Positions 27,830 to 36,086 of a stretch of DNA of 64,000 nt are shown one piece after another (within the stretch, counting starts at the first letter, position 1; every line of letters starts with the position of its first letter). Made by a program: the position numbers and the translations under genes. A model generated the notes under the pieces. It was not told where the DNA came from. It worked only from the letters and a program-made list of their open reading frames with translations, and did not search any database. Origin of the DNA: Cytophaga sp. FL35 (GTDB taxonomy: Bacteria > Bacteroidota > Bacteroidia > Flavobacteriales > Flavobacteriaceae); assembly GCF_014349235.1 (NCBI RefSeq), contig NZ_JACSOH010000005.1:124001-188000 (forward strand), in the 5' to 3' direction.

Positions 27830-28781
27830 GCACTAAAATTTCATCGTCGTAGCGAATCATCAAGAGGTCTTTTTCCCAAATATCGAACGATTCTTCAATG
27901 GCTTCCCCGAGAAAATATTCTTTAATAATCCATTTAGGATAATTGGCGCCGGACAAGTAGGAGAGGGGGTAGCCACCACCAAATCTAGGATTGATTTCTA
28001 TGGCGTAAATTTTATCATTTTCATTGTGCAAAAAGAATTGGGCTGTAAGGCAGCCTACAGCACCTTCTACTTTTGCCAGTTTTTCACGAATATAAGGAAC
28101 TAACTTATTATAAACAGTCAACGCCTTGTACACCTCCCCATCTCTAACCTCTAATCTTTTTCTAGGTACCACACACTTAAGTTGATGATCCCTACCGTAG
28201 TACAGGTCACAAGTAAATTCATTAAATTCATTATGGTCCAGATACTCTAAAAACATTAATTTTTCGTTTTCAAAGTGGTAATCGGTCAATTCACTTTCAT
28301 CATTAATTAAAAAAGTGTCTACACTTCTGCTTCCATCAATTGGCTTGATAAACAGGGGCAGTTGATACTCTTTTTTTGAAAATTCCTTAGCTACCGATAC
28401 TCCATGAGATTCAAAGAACTTATGTATTTCCCTCTTGTCACGGCATTTGGAGACAAACTCCTTGGATGCGATAACGGGGGTAATCCCATTTTCTTCCAAC
28501 AGCTCTCTGTTTTCTGCGAGCATAAGAAGTTCAGTATCTATGGTAGGAACTATCAACTGAATATCATTGTCTTGACATTCCTGTATTAAAACCTCAAAAT
28601 AATTAGAATCCGATAAATAGGGAACTTTAAAATACCCGTCCGCTATTTGGCAAGCCCCTGAGAGAACCGGATCGGCATCCGCTGCATATACCTTCCCATC
28701 TGGGAACAGTTTCTTAAGCTCTTTTTGAAAAGCTCTAACAAGGGAAACGCGCCTGCCGGCGGAAGAAATAAGAATATTCAT
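27813..28781 (-). CDS. ATP-grasp ligase of the polysaccharide locus
   Basis: A 322-residue ATP-grasp protein of the carbamoyl-phosphate-synthase-large-subunit-like type. Seen: a Rossmann-like N-terminal domain starting [18 protein letters not shown], the ATP-binding lysine in LPLFIKPIDGSRSV (about residue 155), and the metal-binding EINPRFGGGYPLSYLSG near residue 260. The family ligates a carboxylate to an amine or thiol through an acyl-phosphate. It is coupled by a 4-base overlap to the GT2 gene upstream and by 17 bases to the HAD gene downstream. A ligase acting on a 4-amino sugar or its precursor is inferred (see findings). Confidence 0.83.
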   Translation of the reverse strand: MNILISSAGRRVSLVRAFQKELKKLFPDGKVYAADADPVLSGACQIADGYFKVPYLSDSNYFEVLIQECQDNDIQLIVPTIDTELLMLAENRELLEENGITPVIASKEFVSKCRDKREIHKFFESHGVSVAKEFSKKEYQLPLFIKPIDGSRSVDTFLINDESELTDYHFENEKLMFLEYLDHNEFNEFTCDLYYGRDHQLKCVVPRKRLEVRDGEVYKALTVYNKLVPYIREKLAKVEGAVGCLTAQFFLHNENDKIYAIEINPRFGGGYPLSYLSGANYPKWIIKEYFLGEAIEESFDIWEKDLLMIRYDDEILVHGYKG

Positions 28782-29800
28782 TTAAACAGGTTGTAAAATG
28801 ACCTAAAAATTTTTATAAATGGGTTGATCAGTGGTTTGCGGTTAAAGATAAAAACCAAAAACGAATAACTAAAACCATGGTAATCGGAACCCAAGAATTT
28901 CTTAAGGGGATAGGCGTCTATTTTTTCAAACCCATCGAGCATTTTGGGGATTTCCGCTACCGAAATATCTGATTTCATAAGTCGCACTAAGAGGAAAAAC
29001 ACAAATGACTGTTGCCTTGTCTTAAGTCGTTGAAGGCATGCTTGCGTATTGGGGTGGTCTTTTGGAAGACTTTCCATTAATTCATAATAAACATGCGCAG
29101 CATTAGCGTTGTCATATATTACTTTATTGTAATGCTCTCTGCTCTTATTACGCATTGCCGAAGTTGGTAAAATACGGTATCGGTGCACATCATAGTCAAT
29201 ATGAGCCATTCGCTTGGCTTCGCAAAAAAGTTCAGCGGTCAAAATAGCATCTTCCATCCATTTACCTTCAATAAACCTAATGCCTGTAGCTTTTATAAAG
29301 TCTCTTCTGATGATGTACCACCATATCTCATTTTGATACTTTTTATGGGCTATATACGTAATCCCATCGGTAACATTTAGTGTTTTAGGTAATTCTTCTA
29401 AATTGGAATCTGAAATGGGGTACTTGGTCTCAAAGACTGATTTGGTCCTAAAACTGAGAATGTCCAATGAATTGGAATCCATCATTGACAACAAAAGCGG
29501 AACCGTATTCTGGGCCAAATAGTCATCCGGATCCAGAAAATAAATGTACTCCCCTTGCGCCAAGTCATACCCCGAGTTTCTAGCGGCACCAACACCAGCA
29601 TTTTTCTTGTCAATTACCTTAACATTGTCATATTTGGTAGCATATTCATTGGCAATTTCAAGGGTACGGTCCTTTGATTCGTCATTGACGATGATAATCT
29701 CGTATTCCGAAGGATTCAGATTTTGGTCCAATAAACTGTCTACGCATTCCTGCAAGTACAGTTCCATGTTATAACAAGGGATGATGACGCTTAATTTCAT
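28778..29800 (-). CDS. GT2 family glycosyltransferase
   Basis: A 340-residue GT-A fold enzyme that begins [20 protein letters not shown] and has [35 protein letters not shown] and the metal-binding YFLDPDDYL (DxD type, near residue 95). Acceptor and donor are unknown. Its ATG overlaps the stop of the pglC-like gene by 4 bases, and its own stop overlaps the ATP-grasp start by 4 bases, so it sits in the middle of a coupled quartet. Confidence 0.88.
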   Translation of the reverse strand: MKLSVIIPCYNMELYLQECVDSLLDQNLNPSEYEIIIVNDESKDRTLEIANEYATKYDNVKVIDKKNAGVGAARNSGYDLAQGEYIYFLDPDDYLAQNTVPLLLSMMDSNSLDILSFRTKSVFETKYPISDSNLEELPKTLNVTDGITYIAHKKYQNEIWWYIIRRDFIKATGIRFIEGKWMEDAILTAELFCEAKRMAHIDYDVHRYRILPTSAMRNKSREHYNKVIYDNANAAHVYYELMESLPKDHPNTQACLQRLKTRQQSFVFFLLVRLMKSDISVAEIPKMLDGFEKIDAYPLKKFLGSDYHGFSYSFLVFIFNRKPLINPFIKIFRSFYNLFK

Positions 29801-30408
29801 AGTTGTTTGGTACCGGTAAATACTTCCATTGTTGCACTTGTGCTAGAGCTGATGCCATCACTTTTAATCACTTTTTGAATGGTCAAAAAGATAATTTTTA
29901 GGTCCAATAAAAAAGACCGATGGTCTACATAATAGACATCATACTCGAATTTTTTCTCCCACGAGATGGCATTACGGCCATTTACCTGGGCCCAACCTGT
30001 GATGCCCGGACGTACTTCATGCCTTCTCTTTTGGTGTGCGTTATAGAGGGGAAGATACGAAACCAATAATGGTCGTGGTCCTATAAGGCTCATATCTCCC
30101 TTGAGAACATTAAAAAGTTGGGGAAGTTCGTCCAAAGATGTTTTTCTAACAAATTTACCGGCAGTTGTCAAGCGTATTTCATCCGGTAGCAGGTTGCCCG
30201 CTGCATCCTTTTGGTCGTTCATGGTTTTAAACTTCCAGATCTTAAAGACCTTTTCATTTTTGCCAGGTCGCTGTTGGGTAAAGAAGATGCTGCCTTTATT
30301 GGCGAATCCTAGAAATAGCATGACCAATAGAATAATGGGCGAAGCCAGCAGCAAGACAAAAAGGGCGATAAAAAAATCGAAAATTCGCTTAAAAAAATGC
30401 TTGTACAT
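29797..30408 (-). CDS. PglC-like initiating sugar-phosphate transferase
   Basis: A small monotopic phosphoglycosyl transferase (203 residues) that moves a sugar 1-phosphate from a UDP-sugar to undecaprenyl phosphate and so starts each repeat unit. Seen: [22 protein letters not shown] (re-entrant membrane helix with basic residues), [23 protein letters not shown], the catalytic region [25 protein letters not shown], and [19 protein letters not shown]. The start MYKHFF was chosen; an in-frame ATG at 30441 would add 11 residues. It is the first of four overlapping genes. With PglF- and PglE-like genes in the other arm, the sugar is probably a 4-amino-4,6-dideoxy derivative. Confidence 0.9.
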   Translation of the reverse strand: MYKHFFKRIFDFFIALFVLLLASPIILLVMLFLGFANKGSIFFTQQRPGKNEKVFKIWKFKTMNDQKDAAGNLLPDEIRLTTAGKFVRKTSLDELPQLFNVLKGDMSLIGPRPLLVSYLPLYNAHQKRRHEVRPGITGWAQVNGRNAISWEKKFEYDVYYVDHRSFLLDLKIIFLTIQKVIKSDGISSSTSATMEVFTGTKQL

Positions 30409-30517
30409 GGGCTGTTTGCATAGGTAGGACAAAATAAACATAATTATTTCTAATAATACCCATACCTAGACGAAGATCAGTTTTTTTGGATTAACTAAAT
30501 CGATTGTTATACTGGGG

Positions 30518-31687
30518 TTACTTTTGCCTATCTAAATATTGGGAAACTAAGCGATTATATTCTTTTAGTTGTTCTGACCAAACCAATTCATTTTTATAGC
30601 GTTCTGCTATTTTTTGACGGTATAGGGAGTTGTTTCCTTGAAACAATTCCCTTCTAGAAAGACAGTCGTTCATGGCCTTGATGAGCTGGGCCGTATCTTG
30701 GGGCGGAATAATCGTACCGTTTACCCCAGATGCAATAATTTCATTAGACCCATTGATGTCAGTTACTATGGCGAATTTACCCATCGCACCAGCTTGCAAT
30801 AAAACGTTAGGGAAGCCCTCTCTGTAACTAGGAAAAGCAAAAACATTGCTTATGGCAAAATAAGGGCGCACATCTTTTTGCCATCCGACGCTAATAATAG
30901 CCTTATTTTCTTCGATTTCTTTTTCAATTTCCTGCGCTACTGGGTCTAAATCTTTCTCATAAGGTCCGACCAGTAATAACTTTGAGGGCACTTTATATTT
31001 TTGTATTTCTTTGAAAGCACCTACTAATTCAGAGATTCCCTTATCTTTGGCGACTCGGCCAACGAATAGCCAAACAAAATCATCGGGTTTGATATGGAGC
31101 TGCTCGCGAAGATTACTTTTCATTTCATCTGAATAGTGTTCAGGGTCAAAGTGATTCAAATCGATACCGTTTACGTTTCCATGACCTATTATTTTTAAGT
31201 TTTTCTTGGTGATGCCGTAATTGATCAAATCTTGTTTAACACCCTTACCTTCAGGGTAAATATTCGTGGCACAGAGACAAATGATCTTATCTAGAAAAAT
31301 AAGCAGTTGTTTCATGGGGCCTTTTTGTGTAGGGAAAACCAAACCTGTAAAGGTATGCATGCGTACAGGTACCCCAGCCAGCCAGCCAGCTAGCATACTA
31401 AGTAGCCCGGCTTTTGGGGTAATGGAGTGTATAATAAAAGGTTTTTCTTTTTTGAACAGTTGGTAAAGGGTCAAAAGCGAAGTAATATCCTTAAAGGGGC
31501 TAATTCTTCTATTAATATGGACTTCCAAACTTGAAATTCCTTCCTGTTGTTGCAAAACTTGGTGTTGTGGTCCGGGAGAAGCTACGGCGACGACCTCAAA
31601 ATGACGGTTCATGTAGGCTAATTGCCCCTTTAATAGCACCGAGAGGGATCCGGGTATGGCGGCAATTCGAAATAGTTTTTTTTTCAT
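30518..31687 (-). CDS. GT4 glycosyltransferase, PglA-like
   Basis: A 389-residue GT-B enzyme. The N-terminal half has RIAAIPGSLSVLLKGQLAYM, HSITPKAGLLSMLAG and MHTFTGLVF; the C-terminal half has GNVNGIDLNHFDP, LFVGRVAKDKGISELV and YREGFPNVLLQAGAMG (EX7E-type donor site with a Q in place of the second E). The HTFTG and GNGVD-like motifs are shared with PglA-type enzymes that add the second sugar to a PglC product. That role is inferred from family and from its position 109 bases before pglC. A (CAGC)4 tract lies inside the gene at 31375-31390. Confidence 0.85.
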   Translation of the reverse strand: MKKKLFRIAAIPGSLSVLLKGQLAYMNRHFEVVAVASPGPQHQVLQQQEGISSLEVHINRRISPFKDITSLLTLYQLFKKEKPFIIHSITPKAGLLSMLAGWLAGVPVRMHTFTGLVFPTQKGPMKQLLIFLDKIICLCATNIYPEGKGVKQDLINYGITKKNLKIIGHGNVNGIDLNHFDPEHYSDEMKSNLREQLHIKPDDFVWLFVGRVAKDKGISELVGAFKEIQKYKVPSKLLLVGPYEKDLDPVAQEIEKEIEENKAIISVGWQKDVRPYFAISNVFAFPSYREGFPNVLLQAGAMGKFAIVTDINGSNEIIASGVNGTIIPPQDTAQLIKAMNDCLSRRELFQGNNSLYRQKIAERYKNELVWSEQLKEYNRLVSQYLDRQK

Positions 31688-31726
31688 GAAAAAATTCTTG
31701 AACTATAAAAAAGGGTTTACTACTAG

Positions 31727-32869
31727 TTATTGTTTAAGAAGAGCCTCCTCGTAGGCTTTTAAAATGCCCTCTTTTTCAAAATCTTTGATTCTTTCTAGCA
31801 CCGCCTGCCTACAAGATTGTAAATAGGCGGGATGGTTTAAAAAATAGGCCATTCCCTTGGCCATTACATCTACATTGCCCACGGGTGTGAGCAAGCCATA
31901 AGGGGTTTTCATCAAGTCGGTTTCGCTTGGTTCTTGCAATTGCATAATTTCACTGGGGCCCGATTTACAATTGGTGGTTAAAATGGGCAGACCGCAACAC
32001 ATGGCTTCGAGAAGTACGTTGGGGAAGCCTTCGTGGTTGGATCCAAATACAAATAGGTCGGCGCCTTTTAGGTATTGGTAGGGATTATTATCAAAACCTA
32101 GAAAAAAAACACGCTCTTCAAGCTTTAGATGGGCTGTCAATTCTTTTAGGTGGTTTTCTAGATGGCCCTTGCCTAAGATGTACAGCCTGACATTTTCCGG
32201 TGTCGATGCAAAAGCTTTTAGCAATAATTCTTGGTTTTTTGCAGCCTGCAACCTCCCCACAGTAATCATATTCACAAAGCTAGAATCAAAAAAATTCTCT
32301 TTGGTTACTAACTTTTCAATTTTTTCAATATCTATTGGGTTTTGAATTACATGTGAGCGTATTTTTTTTACCCCATAATTATCGATTAAATCGGCCACAT
32401 TGGCCTCTGAGTTGCCAATTGCAAAATCAGCTTTTGGATATAACCAAGACACCAGCAAATTGTTCGCTTTTGATTGCATATCTCCGTAACCATATTGCAT
32501 ACTGGCATAATTTCGTTCACTGACTATAATTCTAGGGGGCTGTTTTACGAAATACTTCATTAGAACATTTACATAGTTGGGGCGCGATAGTAAACTAAAG
32601 GAATGTGTCAACTGTAATTTTTTAACCAGTCGAGCGTACTTATATGCCAAAAATGGAAGCTTTAGAAGTTTTAAAATGCCACTTTCATCAGATTTTGATT
32701 GTTCTATATAGTGCACTGAAACATCATTTGGGAGAGGATAACTAATTGTTTTGTTCATTAATACCAAATGCACGACATGGCCCTTACTTTTTAAATAAGG
32801 TAAAAGGTATGACACTACACGTTCGGCACCACCACCGGCCAAAGAATATATAAAGAGGGAAATTGTCAT
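31727..32869 (-). CDS. GT4 family glycosyltransferase
   Basis: A 380-residue GT-B enzyme. It starts MTISLFIYSLAGGGAERVVSYLLPYL, the GGGAERV type common in capsule loci, and has IIVSERNYASMQY, VIQNPIDIEKIE, TVGRLQAAKNQELLLKA and HEGFPNVLLEAMCCGLP with the EX7E motif, then NCKSGPSEIM. Retaining alpha-linkage formation is expected for GT4; sugar and linkage are unknown. Three related GT4 genes lie close by (32936, 33987, 39310), so it adds one of several residues of the repeat unit. Confidence 0.86.
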   Translation of the reverse strand: MTISLFIYSLAGGGAERVVSYLLPYLKSKGHVVHLVLMNKTISYPLPNDVSVHYIEQSKSDESGILKLLKLPFLAYKYARLVKKLQLTHSFSLLSRPNYVNVLMKYFVKQPPRIIVSERNYASMQYGYGDMQSKANNLLVSWLYPKADFAIGNSEANVADLIDNYGVKKIRSHVIQNPIDIEKIEKLVTKENFFDSSFVNMITVGRLQAAKNQELLLKAFASTPENVRLYILGKGHLENHLKELTAHLKLEERVFFLGFDNNPYQYLKGADLFVFGSNHEGFPNVLLEAMCCGLPILTTNCKSGPSEIMQLQEPSETDLMKTPYGLLTPVGNVDVMAKGMAYFLNHPAYLQSCRQAVLERIKDFEKEGILKAYEEALLKQ

Positions 32870-32935
32870 AAGTGATTTTAATTGTAGGGTTATAGCGTTT
32901 AGGATGCAGACTATTGAGGTTTATTAATGTTATGC

Positions 32936-34009
32936 TTATCTATTTACTTGCTCAAGTAAAGACTCCCATCTATCTCCAACATTGGTGATTGTGAATTGTT
33001 CCATGGAAGCAGGGGCATTGGATTTTAGTCTTTTTCTTAAATCTGCATTTGTTATGAGTTTTTCTAGCCCTAACCTCATTTCTTCAACATTTTGGTCTTC
33101 TATAAGAAGACCGTTTTCATTATGGGTGATTATGTCCGAAGGCCCAGAAATACAATCAAAAGAGATGCAACATGCACCTTGAGACATGGCTTCCAACAAG
33201 GTCATTGGCATGCCTTCGTATTTAGAGGTTAGCACAAAAATGGCACTATCTCTTAATAGTTGTTGAATATCTGTTCTGTGTCCTGTAAATATAATATTGC
33301 TAGAGATTCCTAGTTGCTTCGCTCTTTCCATCAAAACCTTTTGTCCTTCGTCTCCTTCACCCACAATTTTAACCATCCAATGGGGATATTTTTTTAGCAA
33401 AGAGGCGGAAATATCTATTAAGTTATCAAAACCTTTGTTTTCATACCTATTCAAATCTCCAATAGCCAGGATTTCCTTTTTTTCTTCCCTGCCATTTAAC
33501 TCTTCGATAATATCAAATGGACAGGGGTTGGGCATTAGCCATACGTTTTTGTTCCTAGTAGAAAAATACTCTTGGTCAAATTTGGTCAGAATAGTTACGG
33601 CGTCTGCAAGTGGGTATAAATAGGTTCTTAAAAATCTCCTGGCAAAACTGGTTACTTGTATATGGTTGGTATGCTCCGATATAATTAATTTTAGTCCAAA
33701 GATTTTAGCAATGGGTATGGTCATGTAGCTCAACAGGCATATATGTGAACTCATCACATCCGGTCTATTTTTCTTTTTTCTATAGAAATTGAACAATTGG
33801 AAGAAACCGTTAACCACAACAGATTGAAACAGTGGATGTTTGTGTAGTTTTATCCGTTCTATTTTTGGGTCTAAATAGTATTTGTCAGTGTCCTGAAACG
33901 TTATAATTCTTATTTTATGCCCTTTTTCCACTAGGTAATTTGCCAAAAGGCTTACTACTCTTTCCGCACCACCACCACTCATTCTATTAATTAGGAAATC
34001 TATTTTCAT
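32936..34009 (-). CDS. GT4 family glycosyltransferase
   Basis: A 357-residue GT-B enzyme opening MKIDFLINRMSGGGAERVVSLL, with IISEHTNHIQVTSFA, AIGDLNRYENKGFDNLID, FTGHRTDIQQLL and KYEGMPMTLLEAMSQGACC (EX7E), then CISGPSDIITHNENG. It resembles the alpha-1,4-GalNAc transferases of Pgl-type pathways, which would suit a UDP-GalNAc supply from the gene at 46694, but this is only family-level similarity. Its ATG lies 23 bases inside the end of the neighbouring GT gene, pointing to coupled translation. Confidence 0.86.
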   Translation of the reverse strand: MKIDFLINRMSGGGAERVVSLLANYLVEKGHKIRIITFQDTDKYYLDPKIERIKLHKHPLFQSVVVNGFFQLFNFYRKKKNRPDVMSSHICLLSYMTIPIAKIFGLKLIISEHTNHIQVTSFARRFLRTYLYPLADAVTILTKFDQEYFSTRNKNVWLMPNPCPFDIIEELNGREEKKEILAIGDLNRYENKGFDNLIDISASLLKKYPHWMVKIVGEGDEGQKVLMERAKQLGISSNIIFTGHRTDIQQLLRDSAIFVLTSKYEGMPMTLLEAMSQGACCISFDCISGPSDIITHNENGLLIEDQNVEEMRLGLEKLITNADLRKRLKSNAPASMEQFTITNVGDRWESLLEQVNR

Positions 34010-35090
34010 AAAGTGAGGGTTTTACTGCTTTAAGAAAAAAAGTTTCATATTGTTTTACAATTATTTCTTTTGCAAACTTGTTGTAAACGGAGTTGGAAAC
34101 GGTCTGGGCATTGAATATTTTTAAATTTGCAAGATAATTAATAAACTCGACTTCATCAGGGGCAATAAACCCATTTATACCGGGTTCTATTATTTCACTG
34201 GTGCCTCCAGGAGCCTCAAAGGCAATTGCAGGGGTGCCTACGGCGCAACTTTCTAGCAAAGCATTCGGAAACCCTTCTGTATAAGAACCTTGTAAATAAT
34301 AGTGACTGTTCTTTAGGTATTTTTGAACTTGATCGGTATAACCAATGAATACAACCTTTTGGTTCAACTGAAGCGTGTTCACCAACCTTTGTATTTCTTC
34401 CTTTTCCGGTCCATCCCCAATAATGGTGTATTTATAAGGATAATTAATATTAGAGAGTACTTTAAGAAGTCTTAAATGGCCTTTTATTTTGTCTAATCTG
34501 CCAACAGTGATAAATTTGACTTCTTCCTTTGGATCAAACTCCAAATTATCTTTCACACAGAAATTTTCGGTGATGGGATTATGTATGATAGTTAGTTTAT
34601 CCTTTTTTATTGAATAGTGTTTCTCACAGTCTACGTACATGTCGTGGGATTGGCATACTAGATAATCTAGTTTCCTTAAAGCCCATTTTCTTAAAACCGA
34701 GAAAAGCTTGTTTGTTTTTTTTGCTTGAAAGTTGGCACTTACCTTGCTTACACTAGCTTGTCTTCCAATAAATATGGTATGGGAGAATAATACGGATATA
34801 GCGCCCATTATCACATTTAAGTGATCAATAGAACTCATTACAACATCCGGTTTTACCTTCTTAATATGTAATATTAAGCTTGGTATTGAAGAAAGTACCC
34901 GGTTCTTGTTCAGGAATTCAGCATTTACCCCGTCAATATTATAGGCTGTATTGCTATTTGAGCCAAGTACGAGTAGTTGGGTTTCGAAGTGATCGGGGCC
35001 TATATTTTTGGCCAAAAAAGTCATAATCCTTTCTGCCCCTCCGGGCATAAGGTTTGGAATTACAAAAACAACCTTAACTTTCTTTTTCAA
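33987..35090 (-). CDS. GT4 family glycosyltransferase
   Basis: A 367-residue GT-B enzyme starting MKKKVKVVFVIPNLMPGGAE. Motifs include HIKKVKPDVVMSSIDHLN, IFIGRQASVSKVSAN, IIHNPITENFC, FITVGRLDKIKGHLRLLK and YTEGFPNALLESCAVGTP (EX7E). It overlaps the TupA-like gene upstream by 17 bases and the GT gene downstream by 23 bases. Donor and acceptor are unknown. Confidence 0.86.
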   Translation of the reverse strand: MKKKVKVVFVIPNLMPGGAERIMTFLAKNIGPDHFETQLLVLGSNSNTAYNIDGVNAEFLNKNRVLSSIPSLILHIKKVKPDVVMSSIDHLNVIMGAISVLFSHTIFIGRQASVSKVSANFQAKKTNKLFSVLRKWALRKLDYLVCQSHDMYVDCEKHYSIKKDKLTIIHNPITENFCVKDNLEFDPKEEVKFITVGRLDKIKGHLRLLKVLSNINYPYKYTIIGDGPEKEEIQRLVNTLQLNQKVVFIGYTDQVQKYLKNSHYYLQGSYTEGFPNALLESCAVGTPAIAFEAPGGTSEIIEPGINGFIAPDEVEFINYLANLKIFNAQTVSNSVYNKFAKEIIVKQYETFFLKAVKPSLYENRFPN

Positions 35091-36033
35091 TATGCTTTAG
35101 GTTTAGTTCTTGTCCTAATTTTTCATCCCATATCTTTGGTAAAATAGGAAGGTAGCCTCCATCATGATGAAAGGTTACTTCTCCAAAAAATAGTTGTCCG
35201 TTCACGTCGTACCAATCTATCCTTGCGTAATTGAACGGAGCGGCAAGTTTCTCGGATAGGCTTTTCATCAATTCAAAATTTTTAGGAGGGTCCAAGTCGT
35301 TTTCGCTGGGATCCGTAAACTTTTTCCCCTTGTGCGAGGACCATTTATAGGGTTCGCGTTCCCATTTGTTGGAATACCAGTTTCTGTGGTGTTCTTCGGT
35401 ATTTCTTCCAACATCAACGGATATCATCCTTACCTTGCCATTAAAGCAATGAACTTTATAATCGTTGGGAATTTTACCGTTGCTATCTTGCAGTAACTTT
35501 TCAACAATAATTCTTGGTTTTATATTTTTATATTGCCACTCTCTTGAACTCCAAAAGTAATTATGCTTCATTCTTTCTCCTAAGGAGTTTTGAACGGCGG
35601 CCCAATCTATTTTGTTCTTATCATAGACAAAGACGCCACCTCCACTGTCATGATTTGTTTTAATTATACAGGGCGTCATAGTAATGTTTTCCGGTATTAT
35701 TTGGTTGGGGTCTTCGGTTTGAAAATATAAAGGAACCAAAAATTCCTCTCCAATTTTCTCTATAACAAACTTTCTAACCTCATATTTGTCCGAACACTGG
35801 GTATGTAAGGCAGTTCTATCATGAAGCTTTAACCAGTTGATTTTTTCGTTCAGGGTTTTTGGGTTTTTTAGGTCCAAGCTATAGCCCATGTGGTACCTAA
35901 ATTTTATTTGGATATAATATTTATCTGGAATATACTTTATAAAGCATCCTAATAATGAACGGAGAGGGCGCATAACATATTGCCCAAATGATGCCTGAGT
36001 GATAGGAGAGGAAGTATTTTTATTAGCGCTCAT
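35074..36033 (-). CDS. TupA-like ATP-grasp protein
   Basis: A 319-residue protein of the TupA-like ATP-grasp family, which is found in capsule and teichuronopeptide loci and is thought to add amino acids or other amines to uronic acid residues. Seen: NPKTLNEKINWLKLHDR near residue 60, CSDKYEVRKFV near 80, the ATP-binding CIIKTNHDSGGGVFVYDK near 130, VEKLLQD near 178, and a metal-binding ARIDWYDVNGQLFFGEVTF near 280. Chemistry is inferred from family and from the uronic acid supply genes in the locus. It ends 17 bases inside the next GT gene. Confidence 0.8.
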   Translation of the reverse strand: MSANKNTSSPITQASFGQYVMRPLRSLLGCFIKYIPDKYYIQIKFRYHMGYSLDLKNPKTLNEKINWLKLHDRTALHTQCSDKYEVRKFVIEKIGEEFLVPLYFQTEDPNQIIPENITMTPCIIKTNHDSGGGVFVYDKNKIDWAAVQNSLGERMKHNYFWSSREWQYKNIKPRIIVEKLLQDSNGKIPNDYKVHCFNGKVRMISVDVGRNTEEHHRNWYSNKWEREPYKWSSHKGKKFTDPSENDLDPPKNFELMKSLSEKLAAPFNYARIDWYDVNGQLFFGEVTFHHDGGYLPILPKIWDEKLGQELNLKHIEKES

Positions 36034-36086
36034 AAATAATAGATTAAACCTTGTCTATGTCCTATTGGGTATCCAAATAAAAGCAT

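Noticed and set aside
27170-32869. Locus considered as a genomic island inserted next to ompA
   Set aside because: No integrase, tRNA, direct repeat or insertion sequence seen at the junction; base composition looks similar to the flanks by eye.
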